From: Solimonas terrae
Lineage (GTDB): Bacteria; Pseudomonadota; Gammaproteobacteria; Nevskiales; Nevskiaceae
NCBI RefSeq assembly: GCF_011067135.1
Contig: NZ_JAAMOW010000002.1
Coordinates: 489,182-553,181 of the forward strand
Length of the DNA: 64,000 nucleotides
Reading direction: 5' to 3'
Below, one piece after another: positions 31,724 through 43,768 of this stretch. The notes under the pieces are model-generated. The model was not told the DNA's origin, ran no database searches, and saw only the letters and a list, made by a program, of their open reading frames with translations. Numbering within the stretch: position 1 is the stretch's first letter; the number at the start of each line of letters is the position of its first letter. The position numbers were made by a program, and so were the translations under genes.

Positions 31724-32643
31724 ACGGAATTGCCGGAGCGGTGGAGCTGATCGAAGTGTCGCCGCGCGACGGGTTGCAGAACGAATCGGTGCCGGTCGAT
31801 ACCACGACCAAGCTGGAGCTGATCGCCCGCCTGCTCGACGCCGGCCAGCGGCGCATCGAGGTGACGAGTTTCGTCAATCCGAACAAGGTGCCGCAGATGG
31901 CCGATGCCGAGGCGCTGTGCGAGCGTCTGCCGCATCATCCGGACGCGCGCTACGCGGGCCTGGTGCTCAACCAGCGCGGCTATCGGCGCGCGCGGGCGAG
32001 CGGCCGCCTGCACGAGGTCTGTCTGGTGGTCTGTGCCAGCGACAGCTTCGGACAGCGCAATCAGGGACAGACCATCGAGCAAGGCCTGGCCGAGACCGCG
32101 GCGATCGTGCGCGCGGCGCGTGCCGACGGGATCGCCAGTTCGGTGACGATCACGGTTGCGTTCGGCTGCCCGTTCGAGGGCGAAATCGACACGGCGCGGG
32201 TCGTCGGGATCGCGCAGGCCCTGGCCGAACAGCAGCCCGACGAACTGGTGCTGGCCGACACCATCGGCGTTGCGGTGCCGTCGCAGGTCAGCGCCGTGAT
32301 CGCGGCCGTGCGCGAGCGCATCGGCAACGCGCTGCCGATGCGGGGTCATTTTCACAACACCCGCAATACGGCGATCGCGAACATCGTTGCGGCGCTGCAG
32401 GCGGGCGTATCGCGCTTCGACGCCAGCGTCGGCGGTGTCGGCGGCTGTCCGTTCGCGCCGGCAGCGACCGGCAATGTCGCCAGTGAAGACGTTGCTTATC
32501 TGTGCCAGCGCATGGGGCTGGCGCTGTCGGTCGATCTCGAACGTCTCAATGACACCGCGCGCTGGCTCGGCGAGCGGCTCGGTCGCAGCCTGCCCGGTAT
32601 GCTCAGCCGTGCCGGCGGCTTTCCGCCGCGCGCTGCCGGCTGA
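31720..32643 (+). CDS. Hydroxymethylglutaryl-CoA lyase
   Basis: A 307-residue TIM-barrel lyase of the HMG-CoA lyase family: VELIEVSPRDGLQNES at the N-terminus (metal-binding Asp and catalytic Arg), SFVNPNKVPQMAD, the metal-binding MRGHFHNTRN, and the cysteine loop GVGGCPFAPAATGNVASED. It splits HMG-CoA into acetyl-CoA and acetoacetate, the last step of leucine and of acyclic isoprenoid (citronellol/geraniol) degradation. No leucine-degradation partners are nearby; placement under the catabolic operator suggests that the regulon produces HMG-CoA or a homologue from an isoprenoid end. ATG overlaps the DoxX stop. Confidence 0.9.
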   Translation: MNGIAGAVELIEVSPRDGLQNESVPVDTTTKLELIARLLDAGQRRIEVTSFVNPNKVPQMADAEALCERLPHHPDARYAGLVLNQRGYRRARASGRLHEVCLVVCASDSFGQRNQGQTIEQGLAETAAIVRAARADGIASSVTITVAFGCPFEGEIDTARVVGIAQALAEQQPDELVLADTIGVAVPSQVSAVIAAVRERIGNALPMRGHFHNTRNTAIANIVAALQAGVSRFDASVGGVGGCPFAPAATGNVASEDVAYLCQRMGLALSVDLERLNDTARWLGERLGRSLPGMLSRAGGFPPRAAG

Positions 32644-32712
32644 GGGCGGTCGCGCCGCAGGCGGCATCGTTCGTCGTTCGCGATGACGCGGGCGCGCCGG
32701 CCCTGACCACGC

Positions 32713-33594
32713 TCAGGATTCAGACGACTGCACGCGCTTCTCGCGCAGGATCTGCTTGCCGCGCTCCAGGCGGCTGAGCAGCGGCGGACCCATCGCCAGC
32801 GCCACGGCGACGGCGAGCACGTCGACGATCGCCAGATGAGCGATTCGCGAAATCATCGGTGTATAAACGTCCGGATCTTCCGGCACGTCGGCGGCGAGCG
32901 AGACACTGGCGAGCCTGGCCAGTGGCGAGCCGCTGGCGGTGATGGCGATCAACTGGGCGCCGCTGTCGATCGCGATCGCGGCGGTGGCGAGCATGTCGGT
33001 GGTGCGGCCGGTAGCCGAGATCGCGACCACGACGTCGCCGCGTCCGAGCACGGTGGCCGCGACCGCCATCGCGTGCGGGTCCAGATACGAAGCGGTCGGC
33101 ACGCCGTAGCGGAAAAACTTGTGCTGGCCATCGAGCGCGACGATGCCGGAATTGCCGATGCCGTAGAAGTCGATGCGTCGTGCCCTGGTCAGCATTGCCA
33201 CGGCACGCGCCAGCTCGCCGCTGTCGAGATGATTGCGGACATCGAGCAGGCTGCCGATCGTGCGGTCGAAGACCTTTGCCGACACCCGTTCGAGCTTGTC
33301 GTCCGGACCCACATCCTGATGAATGAACGGCACGCCCGACGCGAGGCTTTGCGCGAGGCGCAGCTTGAATTCGCGGTACCCGGAAAAGCCGAGCGCGCCG
33401 GCGAAACGTGCCACCGTCGGCTGGCTGACACCGGCGCGCGTCGCAAGATCGGCGATCGGCAACTGCAGGACCTGATCCGGATGCGCCAGCACGAATTCGG
33501 CGACCGCGCGCTCCGATTTGCGCAGGGCCGCGAGCGACGCGCGAATGCGCGACAGCAGCGCGCTCGATCGCAGCTTCTGCCGGCTGGCTTTCAT
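32713..33594 (-). CDS. hexR: HexR, RpiR-family regulator of glucose catabolism
   Basis: A 293-residue RpiR/HexR regulator: N-terminal helix-turn-helix (SERAVAEFVLAHPDQVLQLP, LATRAGVSQPTVARFAGALG) and C-terminal SIS sugar-phosphate-binding domain (RIDFYGIGNSGIVALDGQ, VVVAISATGRTTDMLATA). HexR represses zwf, pgl, edd and eda and is released by 2-keto-3-deoxy-6-phosphogluconate. It follows pgl by 7 bp as last gene of zwf-pgl-hexR. Two HexR-like sites are present upstream of zwf and edd, which supports both the name and autoregulation through the zwf promoter. Confidence 0.92.
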   Translation of the reverse strand: MKASRQKLRSSALLSRIRASLAALRKSERAVAEFVLAHPDQVLQLPIADLATRAGVSQPTVARFAGALGFSGYREFKLRLAQSLASGVPFIHQDVGPDDKLERVSAKVFDRTIGSLLDVRNHLDSGELARAVAMLTRARRIDFYGIGNSGIVALDGQHKFFRYGVPTASYLDPHAMAVAATVLGRGDVVVAISATGRTTDMLATAAIAIDSGAQLIAITASGSPLARLASVSLAADVPEDPDVYTPMISRIAHLAIVDVLAVAVALAMGPPLLSRLERGKQILREKRVQSSES

Positions 33595-33601
33595 GCCGTG
33601 C

Positions 33602-34321
33602 TCACGCGTTGAAGAACAGGTGCAGCGGCACCTGCGTCTGCTGCAGGAGGGCGGCGATCGGCAGGCGCGCCGGTGCGGCGTCGACCGCCGCCTCGATCAC
33701 CTGCCGTTTCCGCTCGCCGGAGATGGCGAGCGCCAGCAGGCGCGAGTCGAGCAGCGCGCGCAGGCTCAGGCTCAGGCGTGCGTGCGGCGCACTGCGCGGA
33801 TAGGTCGCCAGCACGCGGCGCGACTGCTGCGGATCGAGGCCTGCCGCGCTGCCGTCGGCGTCCGCAAACAGCGATGCGGTATGACCGTCGTCGCCCATGC
33901 CCAGCACGACCGCATCGAACGGCGTCGCGATCGTCGCCAGCCGCGCTTCGGCTTCGCGCGCGGCCGCTTCCGGCGCCAGGCCGTCGACGTACAGCGCGAC
34001 GAAGCGCGCGGTAGCTGCGCGCCCGCGCAGCAGGTGCTCGCGAACCAGTCGCGCATTGCTGGCGTCGTCGTCGCCGGGCACGCAGCGTTCGTCGGCCAGG
34101 CTGATCGTGACGCGCGGCCAGTCCAGTTCGCGCTGCGAGAGCGAGGCGAAGAAGGCGAGGGGACTGCGACCGCCGGACACCAGCAGCGAAGCTTTTGCGC
34201 GGGCCGCCAGTGCGATGCGCAGCTGTTCGGCGATGAAGTCCGCGAGCGCGTCGGCGCCCGGTGCGGCATCGTCGGACAGATGCTGATGCACCGCCGCCGG
34301 CAGCTTCAGCGCCTCGGCCAC
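33602..34321 (-). CDS. pgl: 6-phosphogluconolactonase
   Basis: A 239-residue NagB/RpiA-fold protein of the Pgl/DevB type: SLLVSGGRSPLAFFASLS, then WPRVTISLADERCVPGDD and DAVVLGMGDDGHTASLFADA are the standard motifs. It hydrolyses 6-phosphogluconolactone to 6-phosphogluconate between Zwf and Edd. The GTG at 34319-34321 begins two bases after the zwf stop, so the genes are cotranscribed and probably coupled. No ATG upstream gives a better N-terminus. Confidence 0.92.
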   Translation of the reverse strand: MAEALKLPAAVHQHLSDDAAPGADALADFIAEQLRIALAARAKASLLVSGGRSPLAFFASLSQRELDWPRVTISLADERCVPGDDDASNARLVREHLLRGRAATARFVALYVDGLAPEAAAREAEARLATIATPFDAVVLGMGDDGHTASLFADADGSAAGLDPQQSRRVLATYPRSAPHARLSLSLRALLDSRLLALAISGERKRQVIEAAVDAAPARLPIAALLQQTQVPLHLFFNA

Positions 34322-34323
34322 GC

Positions 34324-35784
34324 TCAGCTTTCCTCGTGCCAGGCGTGGCCGTCGCGGGCGATCAATGCGCTGGCGGCAGTCGGTCCCCAGGTGCCGGCCG
34401 GGTATGACTTCGGCGGCTGCGCGCTGCGTTCCCAGGCCTGCATGATCGGCTCCACCCATTGCCAGGCCGCATCCTGCTCGTCGCGACGCATGAACAGCGT
34501 CAGCTTGCCTTCGATCACGTCGATGATCAGGCGCTCGTAGGCGTCCCACTGTCGCGCGCGATAGGTTTCCGAGAGTGCGACATCGAGGAAGATCGGCTGG
34601 ATGTCCATGCTCTGGCCGGCGACCTTCGCCATCATGTCGAGACGCAGGCCTTCGTCCGGCTGCAGACTGATGACCAGCCGGTTGACCGGCTCGCCGCTGG
34701 TCGCCTGCAGGATGGGATGCGGCACGCCGCGGAAGTTGATGACGATTTCGGCGAGACGCTCCTGCATGCGCTTGCCGGTGCGCAGATAGAACGGCACGCC
34801 GGCCCAGCGCCAGTTGTCGAGTTCGGCCTTGATCGCCACGAAGGTCTCGGTGCGACTGCCCGACGCGATTCCTTCTTCTTCCAGATAGCCGGGCACCGGC
34901 TGCTTGCGGATCGCGCCGGAACGATACTGGCCGCGCACCGTGCGATTGGCGACATCGTCCGCCGAGAACGGGCGCAGCGAGTGCAGGACCTTGAGCTTTT
35001 CGTTGCGCACCATGTCGGCGTCGATGCTGGCCGGCGGCTCCATCGCGACGATGCACAGCAGCTGCAGCAGATGGTTCTGCACCATGTCGCGCAGCGCGCC
35101 GATCGAATCGTAGAAATCGCCGCGGCTTTCGACGCCGACCGTCTCGGCGATCGTGATCTGCACGTCGCGTACCCAGTTGCGATTCCACAGCGGCTCGAAC
35201 AGCACGTTGCCGAAGCGCAGCGCCATCAGGTTCTGCACGGCTTCCTTGCCGAGATAGTGATCGATGCGGAAAATCTGCCGCTCTTCGAAGATGCGACCGA
35301 CGTTGTCATTGATTTCGCGCGCCGAGCGCTGGTCGCGGCCCAGCGGTTTTTCGAGCACGACGCGGCTGTTGGCGGTCACCAGGCCGGCCGTGCCGAGGTT
35401 CTCGCAGATGGCCGTGAACAGGCTGGGTGCGGTCGCGAGGTAGAAGACGCGGATTCGGGTCTCGCAGTCCTTCAGTTTCGTGCCGAGCGCGGCGTAGTGC
35501 GCAACCTGCCCGGCGTCGAGCTGCACGTAGTCGAGACATTCGGCGAACGCCGACCAGGCGGCATCGCTGAAATCACGCGGGGTGACGTGCTGGCGACAGC
35601 CGTCGAGTGCGAGTGCGACGTACTCCTCGCGCGACAGCGCGTGCCGGCCGATGCCGATCACGCGCCAGCCGGCCGTATCGGCAGTATCGCGGTGCCGGTA
35701 GTACAGCGCCGGCAGCAGCTTGCGCATCGCCAGATCGCCGCTGCCGCCAAACAGGATGAAATCGAACGCGTCGCTTGTTGCCAT
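34324..35784 (-). CDS. zwf: Glucose-6-phosphate 1-dehydrogenase
   Basis: A 486-residue enzyme with the NADP-binding FILFGGSGDLAMRKLLPALY, the catalytic RIDHYLGKEAVQNLMALRF and the substrate-binding region FYLRTGKRM, all typical of Zwf, and of usual length. It oxidises glucose 6-phosphate to 6-phosphogluconolactone. ATG 35784 is chosen over a GTG four codons upstream because homologues begin shortly before the glycine-rich loop. It heads zwf-pgl-hexR, and a HexR-like operator lies 52 bp upstream. Confidence 0.96.
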   Translation of the reverse strand: MATSDAFDFILFGGSGDLAMRKLLPALYYRHRDTADTAGWRVIGIGRHALSREEYVALALDGCRQHVTPRDFSDAAWSAFAECLDYVQLDAGQVAHYAALGTKLKDCETRIRVFYLATAPSLFTAICENLGTAGLVTANSRVVLEKPLGRDQRSAREINDNVGRIFEERQIFRIDHYLGKEAVQNLMALRFGNVLFEPLWNRNWVRDVQITIAETVGVESRGDFYDSIGALRDMVQNHLLQLLCIVAMEPPASIDADMVRNEKLKVLHSLRPFSADDVANRTVRGQYRSGAIRKQPVPGYLEEEGIASGSRTETFVAIKAELDNWRWAGVPFYLRTGKRMQERLAEIVINFRGVPHPILQATSGEPVNRLVISLQPDEGLRLDMMAKVAGQSMDIQPIFLDVALSETYRARQWDAYERLIIDVIEGKLTLFMRRDEQDAAWQWVEPIMQAWERSAQPPKSYPAGTWGPTAASALIARDGHAWHEES

Positions 35785-35835
35785 GCGCTTACGCACTTCG
35801 CCTCGACGAAGCGGCTCCAGGAGTTCTGCCGAATT

Positions 35836-35850
35836 TGTATTAATACTACA
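35836..35850. promoter_or_regulatory. HexR operator upstream of zwf
   Basis: TGTATTAATACTACA, which closely fits the gammaproteobacterial HexR consensus TGTARTWWWAYTACA as I recall it (one mismatch). It is in the 247-bp divergent region between zwf and edd, 52 bp from the zwf start. Confidence 0.8.
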
Positions 35851-35988
35851 TAATTGTACGGCACTCGCCTATGCCGGCGCTGAACCTGAACGAATCCGCC
35901 GTCTGCCGGTCACATGTTCGTAACGTAGGCATTTTTCGCCGTTGCCGACCGGAAAGCTGGCCGTGACTGGCCGGCGCGGCAGCGCGCT

Positions 35989-36003
35989 TGTAGTATTGAT
36001 ACA
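35989..36003. promoter_or_regulatory. HexR operator upstream of edd
   Basis: TGTAGTATTGATACA, 29 bp before the edd start codon; the outer TGTA...TACA is intact with two deviations in the right half from the HexR consensus. Its pairing with the zwf site indicates coordinated control of both divergent operons. Confidence 0.75.
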
Positions 36004-36031
36004 AATTCCGTTCGATCCGCAAGGAATCCAC

Positions 36032-37875
<1,844 letters not shown>

Positions 37876-37879
<4 letters not shown>

Positions 37880-38517
37880 GACGCGCGTTTGCCGGACTGG
37901 ACGAGGTGATGAACAGCGCGCCGGTGATGCCGGTGATCGTCATCGACCGGCTCGAACACGCCGTACCGCTGGCACGGGCGCTGGTCGCCGGCGGCGTGCG
38001 GGTGCTGGAGGTGACGCTGCGCACGCCGGTCGCGCTGGACGCGATACGGGCGATTGCCGACGCCGTGCCGGAGGCCATCGTCGGTGCCGGCACGCTGCTC
38101 AATGCGCACGACCTGCAGGCGGCCGGACAGGCCGGCGCCCGCTTCGGCGTCAGCCCGGGTGCGACCGTCGATCTGCTGCGCGCGGCGCGTGCCGGCGGCT
38201 GGACCTTCCTGCCCGGTGTGATGACGCCGTCCGAGGCAATGGTGGCGCTGGCCGAGGGCTTTCACGCGCTGAAGTTCTTTCCGGCGGTGCCGGCCGGCGG
38301 CGTGGAAATGCTCAAGGCGATCGGCGGGCCGTTGCCGCAGCTGCGTTTCTGTCCGACCGGCGGCATCAGTCCGGCGACCGCGCCGGATTTTCTGGCGCTG
38401 GCGAATGTCGACTGCATTGGCGGTTCGTGGCTGGCGCCGCGGCCGCTGATCGAGGCCGAGGACTGGGACGCGATCACGGCGCTGGCGCAGCAGAGCACGC
38501 GCCTGCCGCGCGGCTAG
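37876..38517 (+). CDS. eda: KDPG aldolase
   Basis: A 213-residue KDPG/KHG aldolase: [18 protein letters not shown] (active-site Glu and Arg), [23 protein letters not shown], and the Schiff-base lysine in HALKFFPA, with [17 protein letters not shown] binding phosphate. It cleaves KDPG to pyruvate and glyceraldehyde 3-phosphate, completing the Entner-Doudoroff pathway. Its ATG overlaps the edd stop. The flagellar control genes start 77 bp downstream in the same orientation, with no clear terminator between. Confidence 0.96.
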
Positions 38518-38594
38518 CGCGCTCAAGAAGCGGCGCGGAATGTCGATAACAGGGCATGGGCGCAAGCCCGACCGAATGCCCGTGGAGCCGATCC

Positions 38595-38978
38595 GTGTCC
38601 TATGCCGCCGTCCGTCAATACGAGAGTGCATCGAGCAGCGTGCTGGTCGACGAGGTTTCGCCGCAGCGCCTGACCGGCATGCTCTATGACGGTGCGCTGA
38701 CCCGCCTGGCGACGGCGCGTGGTGCGATGGCACGCGGCGAGACCACGGCCAAGCTGCGCGCGATGGCCAGGGCGATCGCCATCATCGAGCATCTGCGCGC
38801 CTGTCTCGACCAGCAGGCCGGCGGCAGCATCGCGCGCAATCTCGACGCGCTCTACGACTACAGCCTGCGTCGCCTGGTCCACGCCAACGCGACCAACGAC
38901 GCGCCCGCCGTCGACGAAGTCCTGGATCTGCTGCGGCCGCTGGCCGAGGCCTGGGACACGATCAGCGGGCCGGCCTGA
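38595..38978 (+). CDS. fliS: Flagellar export chaperone FliS
   Basis: A protein of 127 residues from the GTG at 38595 (GGAG at 38584-38587). The sequence YAAVRQYESASSSVLVDEVS, LTGMLYDGALTRLATARGAM and LDALYDYSLRRLVHANATND is typical of FliS, the cytoplasmic chaperone that holds flagellin until export. fliD, which usually precedes fliS, is not here, so this block is detached from the rest of the late flagellar genes or they lie elsewhere. The PilZ-like gene follows after one base. Confidence 0.9.
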   Translation: MSYAAVRQYESASSSVLVDEVSPQRLTGMLYDGALTRLATARGAMARGETTAKLRAMARAIAIIEHLRACLDQQAGGSIARNLDALYDYSLRRLVHANATNDAPAVDEVLDLLRPLAEAWDTISGPA

Positions 38979-38979
38979 G

Positions 38980-39534
38980 ATGAGCGGCGCCGACACCTCC
39001 GCCGTTCTCGGCTACCGCGATACCCTGCCGTTCGACTGGCGGCCCGCCGAAGGCGCGTTGCCGCGCGTCTGGGCCGAGCAGAATCTGCGCATGCTGACCG
39101 CGCTGGTCACGCTCGGCGAGCGAACGCTGGTCGAGCCGGAAACGCCGGGCGCCGCCGAATTCGAGCGCCTGCATCACAAGGTCGATCTGGTCATCGAACT
39201 GCTCGGTGCCTTGCTGCGCAGCACACGCAGCAGTGCGCCGCCGGTGCCGCTGCGGATCAGCGCCGAGGCGCTGGCCTGGCCGCTGGACGATGACGCGCCG
39301 GCGATCGGCAGCGTGCTCGATGTCAGCGTGCAACTGCATCCCTGCACACCGTTGCCGCTGCAGTGGCGTGGCGAAGTGGTCGCCCACCGCGACGGTGAAC
39401 TGCGGCTGCGCTTCGCGGCAATGCCCGAGTCTCTGGCCTGCGCGCTGGAGCGTCATGTGTTCATGCACCACCGTCGGTCTGTCGCTGGCGCACGTTCGCC
39501 AGTTCAGCGCGGAGAGGGGGCTGCTGCGCCCTAA
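38980..39534 (+). CDS. PilZ-like protein, atypical
   Basis: A 184-residue protein. The C-terminal half (LRISAEALAW, GSVLDVSVQLHPCTPLPLQW, RGEVVAHRDGELRLRFAAMP, ALERHVFMHHRR) reads like a PilZ beta-barrel, and helices in the N-terminal half (AAEFERLHHKVDLVIELLGAL) resemble xanthomonad PilZ proteins encoded beside fliS. The RxxxR and D/NxSxxG residues needed to bind cyclic di-GMP are not evident, so it may not bind the nucleotide. It starts one base after fliS and is 36 bp before the response regulator gene. The family call is moderately certain. Confidence 0.6.
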   Translation: MSGADTSAVLGYRDTLPFDWRPAEGALPRVWAEQNLRMLTALVTLGERTLVEPETPGAAEFERLHHKVDLVIELLGALLRSTRSSAPPVPLRISAEALAWPLDDDAPAIGSVLDVSVQLHPCTPLPLQWRGEVVAHRDGELRLRFAAMPESLACALERHVFMHHRRSVAGARSPVQRGEGAAAP

Positions 39535-39570
39535 GATTGGGCACAGAACGATTTTGAGGAGGATATCGGG

Positions 39571-40206
39571 ATGCGTGTGATCCTCGCGGAGCCGCAAACC
39601 CTGGTGCGTGCCGGCCTGCGGCATTTGCTGGAAACCCAGGCGTCGGCAGAAGTCGTCGCCGAAGCCGGCGACGGCCTGCAACTGCTGGAAATGGTCGGTC
39701 GGCTGCGTCCCGACGCGGTCATCACCGAACTGAACCTGCCGCAGATCTCCGGTCTGGAGGCACTGTCGCAGATCCGGCGTCACTATCCCGAGGTCGCGGT
39801 GCTGATCCTGGCCACCCCGGCCGATGGTCATCATGTGCGTCTCGCACTGAAGGGCGGCGCCGCCGGCTTCATCGCCAAGGACGCCGAGCCCATGGAACTG
39901 GGGCTGGCGCTGCGCGCCGTCGAGCGCAGCCAGATCTATCTCAGCCCGGCGATCTCGCACAAGGCCATCGAGCGGCGCGCCGACCAGCGCGTCGAAGACA
40001 ATGTCGAGGTCACGCCGCGCCAGCGGCAGGTGCTGGAACTCATCGGTCGCGGCAAGTCGACCAAGCAGATCGCTGCCCTGATGGGCATCAGCGTCAAGAC
40101 CGTCGAAACCCACCGCGCGCGGCTCATGCAATCGCTCGGCCTGTATGGCACCAACGCCTTGATGCGCCACGCGATTCGCGTCGGCCTCGATCACGCGATC
40201 GCGTGA
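39571..40206 (+). CDS. NarL/LuxR-type response regulator with Glu at the phosphoacceptor site
   Basis: A 211-residue protein with an N-terminal receiver (about 1-120; the conserved Lys is in FIAKDAEPMEL) and a C-terminal LuxR helix-turn-helix (VTPRQRQVLELIGRGKSTKQ then IAALMGISVKTVETHRARL). In RPDAVITELNLPQISG the position normally held by the phosphorylated Asp is Glu53, and the acidic pocket is reduced (ILAEPQT), so it may behave as constitutively active or be independent of a kinase. A strong AGGAGG precedes the ATG. It lies between the PilZ-like gene and rpoN, a place where xanthomonad flagellar clusters have a similar regulator. Confidence 0.88.
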   Translation: MRVILAEPQTLVRAGLRHLLETQASAEVVAEAGDGLQLLEMVGRLRPDAVITELNLPQISGLEALSQIRRHYPEVAVLILATPADGHHVRLALKGGAAGFIAKDAEPMELGLALRAVERSQIYLSPAISHKAIERRADQRVEDNVEVTPRQRQVLELIGRGKSTKQIAALMGISVKTVETHRARLMQSLGLYGTNALMRHAIRVGLDHAIA

Positions 40207-40214
40207 AACCACGA

Positions 40215-40236
40215 CCCGTCGCCATGACGGGATTTT
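40215..40236 (+). terminator. Possible weak terminator before rpoN
   Basis: CCCGTC-gccat-GACGGG followed by ATTTT, nine bases after the response regulator stop. The six-pair stem and short T-run make it a modest candidate. The following 115 bp lead to rpoN and presumably hold its promoter; I see no sigma-54 consensus there. Confidence 0.45.
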
Positions 40237-40354
40237 GACGTATGTAAGGCAAACCCCCACATCTTGTAGGAAATTATTTGCTGGGGAAGCGGCGTCAAAT
40301 TCGTAACAGTGTGTAGGCCATGAACGCTCCGCGAGGAGCAAGGGGGCCACACCG

Positions 40355-41809
40355 ATGAACAAGTTGAACGTCCAGCCACGCGTCAGCCAGCAGATTGCGA
40401 TGACGCCGCAGCTCCTGCAGTCGATCCGCCTGCTGCAGCTGTCGACGCTCGAACTCGAACAGGAGCTGCGCCAGGCGCTCGAACAGAACGTCATGCTCGA
40501 AGGCCCGGACGACGACATGAACGCGATCGACGTCGACGAGCAGGATGCCGCCGACGAGCGCCAAGACGTCGAAGTCAGCGGGGTCGACGCCGCGGCCGAA
40601 GGACGGGTCGAAGCCGACTTCGACTGGTCCAGCCGTGACAGCTGGAGCGGCGGCGAACCGCCGGCCGACGCCGACGGCGAATCCTGGGAGGCGCGCATCG
40701 GCGCGGCAACCCCGACCGACGCCCGCCTGGCCGCTCTCGAACAGCTGCAACTGGTCGTCCGCAATGCCCGCGAAGCGGCGCTGTGCGAGGCGATCATCGA
40801 CGCGGTGGACGACAACGGCTACCTGAGCCAGCCGCTGGACGGGATCGCCCTGCAGTCGGCGCTGCAGCCGACACCGGACGACGCCGAGATGCGCGCGGTG
40901 CTGGCACTGGTGCAGACCGTGGAGCCGACCGGCTTCGCCGCCCGCGACCTGCGCGAATGCCTGCAATTGCAGATTGCCGCGACACCCGCCGACGCCAGTG
41001 GCCGTGCACTCGCGCAGACCCTGGTTGCCGATCATCTCGATGCGCTGGCCGACCGCGACTATGCCGCCCTGGCCGCCAGCCTCGGCGTCGACGCCCTGCA
41101 GCTGCATGCCGCGCTCGACCTGATCCTCAGCCTCAATCCGAAGCCGGCCAGCGCGCTGGCCGCCGGCGCCGAGGCGGCACTGCCGGACCTGATCGTGAGC
41201 GGCACGCCGGGCAGCTGGCGCGTCGAGCTGAATGCCGAGCGTCTGCCTCGGGTGCGCGTCAACAGCCGCTACGAGCGCATGCTGGGCAGTACCGCGCATC
41301 GCGCGATGCGCGATCAGCTGCAGGAAGCGCGCTGGCTGGTGCGCGGCCTGGAAATGCGCCACGACACCCTGCTGCGCACCGGTCGCGCGATCTTCCAGCG
41401 CCAGCAGGCGTTCCTCGAAAAAGGCGAGGAGGGCATGGTGTCGCTGACCCTGCGCGAGATCGCCGACAGCATCGGCATGCACGAGTCGACCGTTTGTCGG
41501 GTCACCAGCAACAAATGGGTGGCGACGCCGTGGGGCGTGTATGAATTGAAGGCATTCTTCCCGTCACAGATTGCCGGTCGCGGACTGGAGAGTTCGGGAA
41601 CGGCGGTCAAGGCGATGATCCGTCGCATCATCAATGCCGAGAATCGCGCCACGCCGCTCAGCGACGGGCAGATCACGGCACTGCTGGCGCGGCAGGGTGT
41701 CGAGGTGGCGAGACGGACGGTTGCCAAGTATCGCGAGGCGATGCGCATTCCGCCGGTCAAGGAACGCCTGCCCAGGGATGTCGGAAGGCATCTGACAATG
41801 GCAGGATGA
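40355..41809 (+). CDS. rpoN: RNA polymerase sigma-54 factor
   Basis: A 484-residue sigma-54. Region I is intact ([20 protein letters not shown], then [17 protein letters not shown]), followed by an acidic stretch (about 48-95), the core-binding domain, the helix-turn-helix ([20 protein letters not shown]) and the RpoN box [15 protein letters not shown] near the C-terminus. It needs an AAA+ activator, and one is encoded two genes downstream. The usual rpoN neighbours (lptB, hpf, ptsN) are absent; placement in a flagellar block suggests the RpoN2 type of xanthomonads dedicated to flagellar genes. Confidence 0.95.
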   Translation: MNKLNVQPRVSQQIAMTPQLLQSIRLLQLSTLELEQELRQALEQNVMLEGPDDDMNAIDVDEQDAADERQDVEVSGVDAAAEGRVEADFDWSSRDSWSGGEPPADADGESWEARIGAATPTDARLAALEQLQLVVRNAREAALCEAIIDAVDDNGYLSQPLDGIALQSALQPTPDDAEMRAVLALVQTVEPTGFAARDLRECLQLQIAATPADASGRALAQTLVADHLDALADRDYAALAASLGVDALQLHAALDLILSLNPKPASALAAGAEAALPDLIVSGTPGSWRVELNAERLPRVRVNSRYERMLGSTAHRAMRDQLQEARWLVRGLEMRHDTLLRTGRAIFQRQQAFLEKGEEGMVSLTLREIADSIGMHESTVCRVTSNKWVATPWGVYELKAFFPSQIAGRGLESSGTAVKAMIRRIINAENRATPLSDGQITALLARQGVEVARRTVAKYREAMRIPPVKERLPRDVGRHLTMAG

Positions 41810-41850
41810 GCGGCCCGCCGTGAGCATTGCGGGTTTCCAGGGAGATGGAT

Positions 41851-42226
41851 GTGACGAAAGTGCGGACGCTGCTGGTCGACGACAACCGGCCTTTCCTGAT
41901 ACTGGCACGGCATCTGCTCGCCAGCTTTCTGGAGATCGAAGTGATCGGTGAAGCGTACGATGGTGAACAGGCAGTGCAGATGGCTGAACAGCTCAAGCCG
42001 AACCTGATCATCATGGACCTGGCGATGCCGAACATGGGCGGTTTGCAGGCGACGCGCCTGATCAAGGCGCAGGACGCACCGCCGGTCATCATCATTGCGT
42101 CGCATTACGACGATGCCGCGCATCGCGAGTTCGTCGCCCAGGTCGGCGCCGAAGGTTTCATCAACAAACGCAGTTACGAGAACGACGTCATCGTCATTGT
42201 CCGGCGTCTTCTGAAGGAGCTCTCCG

Positions 42227-42234
<8 letters not shown>
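41851..42234 (+). CDS. CheY-like single-domain response regulator
   Basis: A stand-alone receiver of 127 residues when started at GTG 41851, which has GGAG six bases upstream; an ATG two codons earlier sits too close to it. The acidic pocket (LLVDDN), phosphoacceptor Asp in [14 protein letters not shown] and the lysine in [12 protein letters not shown] are all present, so phosphorylation is expected. It ends inside the start of the FleQ-like gene (8-bp overlap), so the two are coupled, and may deliver a signal to that activator or to RpoN-dependent transcription. Confidence 0.88.
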
Positions 42235-43729
<1,495 letters not shown>

Positions 43730-43742
43730 GCGCTCATCCATC

Positions 43743-43768
43743 ACCGGCGCCCGCTTGCGGGCGCCGGT
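43743..43768. terminator. Perfect hairpin between convergent fleQ and DUF1338 genes
   Basis: ACCGGCGCCCGC and GCGGGCGCCGGT form a fully paired GC-rich stem with a minimal loop, 13 bp after the fleQ stop and directly before the stop of the convergent gene. A T-run is missing, but a hairpin in this place probably acts as a bidirectional terminator. Confidence 0.65.

Noticed and set aside
7701..32643. Complete sterol degradation cluster
   Set aside because: The side-chain-type enzymes are present, but ring-degradation genes (ketosteroid dehydrogenase, 9-hydroxylase, extradiol HsaC, hydrolase HsaD) are not in the window, so sterol use cannot be claimed.
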